The position numbers and the translations under genes were made by a program. From Amphiura filiformis (taxonomy: Eukaryota > Echinodermata > Ophiuroidea > Amphilepidida > Amphiuridae), in assembly GCF_039555335.1 (NCBI RefSeq), contig NC_092646.1:34044880-34108879 (forward strand): DNA of 64,000 nt, written 5' to 3'. Below, in pieces: positions 63,512-64,000 of the stretch (its first letter is position 1; the number at the start of each line of letters is the position of its first letter). The notes beneath the pieces are model-generated. The model had not been told where the DNA came from, made no database searches, and worked only from the letters and a program-made list of their open reading frames with translations.

Positions 63512-63961
63512 CACCAGGCACAAAAAGAAACTCGTCAGTTATATTCATCCTTGCTGTTCAATAACTTGATAATTCTGGATTATTCTGAAATATACATTTT
63601 GTTAATTGGACTTTGCTTTCTCATTTGACACCCTGTTCGTGAATACGAACAAGAATTGACCAAGATATGCGCCTCAAAAACCCCAAAATCAAAAGTCGCA
63701 TTTTCAACCATGGGCCAATCTATTAAGCACACAGTGTAACAGTCACAATTGAATCGTTAAAATTGCAACTTTTCATTTTGGGGTTTGAGAGTTTGGAGGT
63801 GCATATATCTTGATCAATTCTTGCTCAATGATCACGAACATGGTGTCAAATGAGAAAGAAAAGTCAAATTAACAAATGTATATTTCAGAATAATCCAAAA
63901 TTATCAAGTTATTGAACAGCAAGGATGAATATAACTGACGAGTTTCTTTTTGTGCCTGGTG
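63512..63961. mobile_element. mariner-type palindromic MITE (CACCAGGCACAAAAAGAAAC)
   Basis: It is 450 bp with arms of about 200 bp: CACCAGGCACAAAAAGAAAC at the left is mirrored at 63942-63961, flanked by TA. Arms include TATTCATCCTTGCTGTTCAA and CCTCAAAAACCCCAAAATC with their inverses. A non-autonomous Tc1/mariner relative. Confidence 0.9.
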
Positions 63962-64000
63962 TATGAATAAAAGGTATTGTAATTATACAAACCATTGCCT

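Overview
The window is AT-rich animal nuclear DNA. It has spliced genes with GT/AG introns and a very heavy load of transposable elements: LINEs, tRNA-derived SINEs, and hAT, Tc1/mariner and TTAA-type MITEs. The repeat mix, plus a DUF4062/NACHT STAND protein and a Ro60-like TROVE/vWA protein, suggests a marine invertebrate, perhaps an echinoderm, hemichordate or other deuterostome. The sequence alone does not fix the species.

Two protein-coding genes are supported by chains of exons with matching splice phases. (1) On the minus strand from 13026 down to 599, nine exons encode the first 562 residues of a large STAND NTPase. It has an N-myristoylation-type start, a DUF4062 domain and a NACHT-type P-loop. 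Its 3' part lies beyond the left edge. (2) On the plus strand from 43419 to 57181, ten coding exons encode a complete 589-residue protein. It has an RG-rich N-terminus, a TROVE (Ro60-like) helical region and a von Willebrand A domain with an intact MIDAS. The two genes are divergent, with about 30 kb between them. One further minus-strand exon candidate lies at 28928-29053.

Region by region: 0.6-13 kb is the STAND gene. Its introns hold a broken RTE-like LINE, a second LINE tail, a 570 bp foldback array and several MITE families. 13-23.5 kb is repeat-derived DNA with SINEs, an 8-bp-TSD element nested in an older repeat, and a CpG-rich patch. 23.6-28.1 kb is a 33-bp minisatellite. Each unit holds a near-palindrome, so long reading frames stay open on both strands. 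The array contains a ~1.74 kb internal duplication and is interrupted by a pogo-like MITE, a foldback pair and a SINE. 32.8-38.0 kb is a near-complete two-ORF LINE (coiled-coil ORF1; PHD/EN/RT ORF2 with one frameshift). A 1.1 kb non-autonomous hAT element with a perfect 8-bp TSD follows directly. 39.1-40.4 kb carries the same minisatellite, mostly in inverted orientation. 43.3-57.2 kb is the TROVE/vWA gene, with many MITEs in its introns. 57.2-64 kb is intergenic, with further hAT, mariner and SINE copies.

Apart from the two genes and the LINE ORFs, nearly all short open frames here are incidental. The best candidates for something undescribed are the two-strand-open minisatellite and the myristoylated-type STAND protein.
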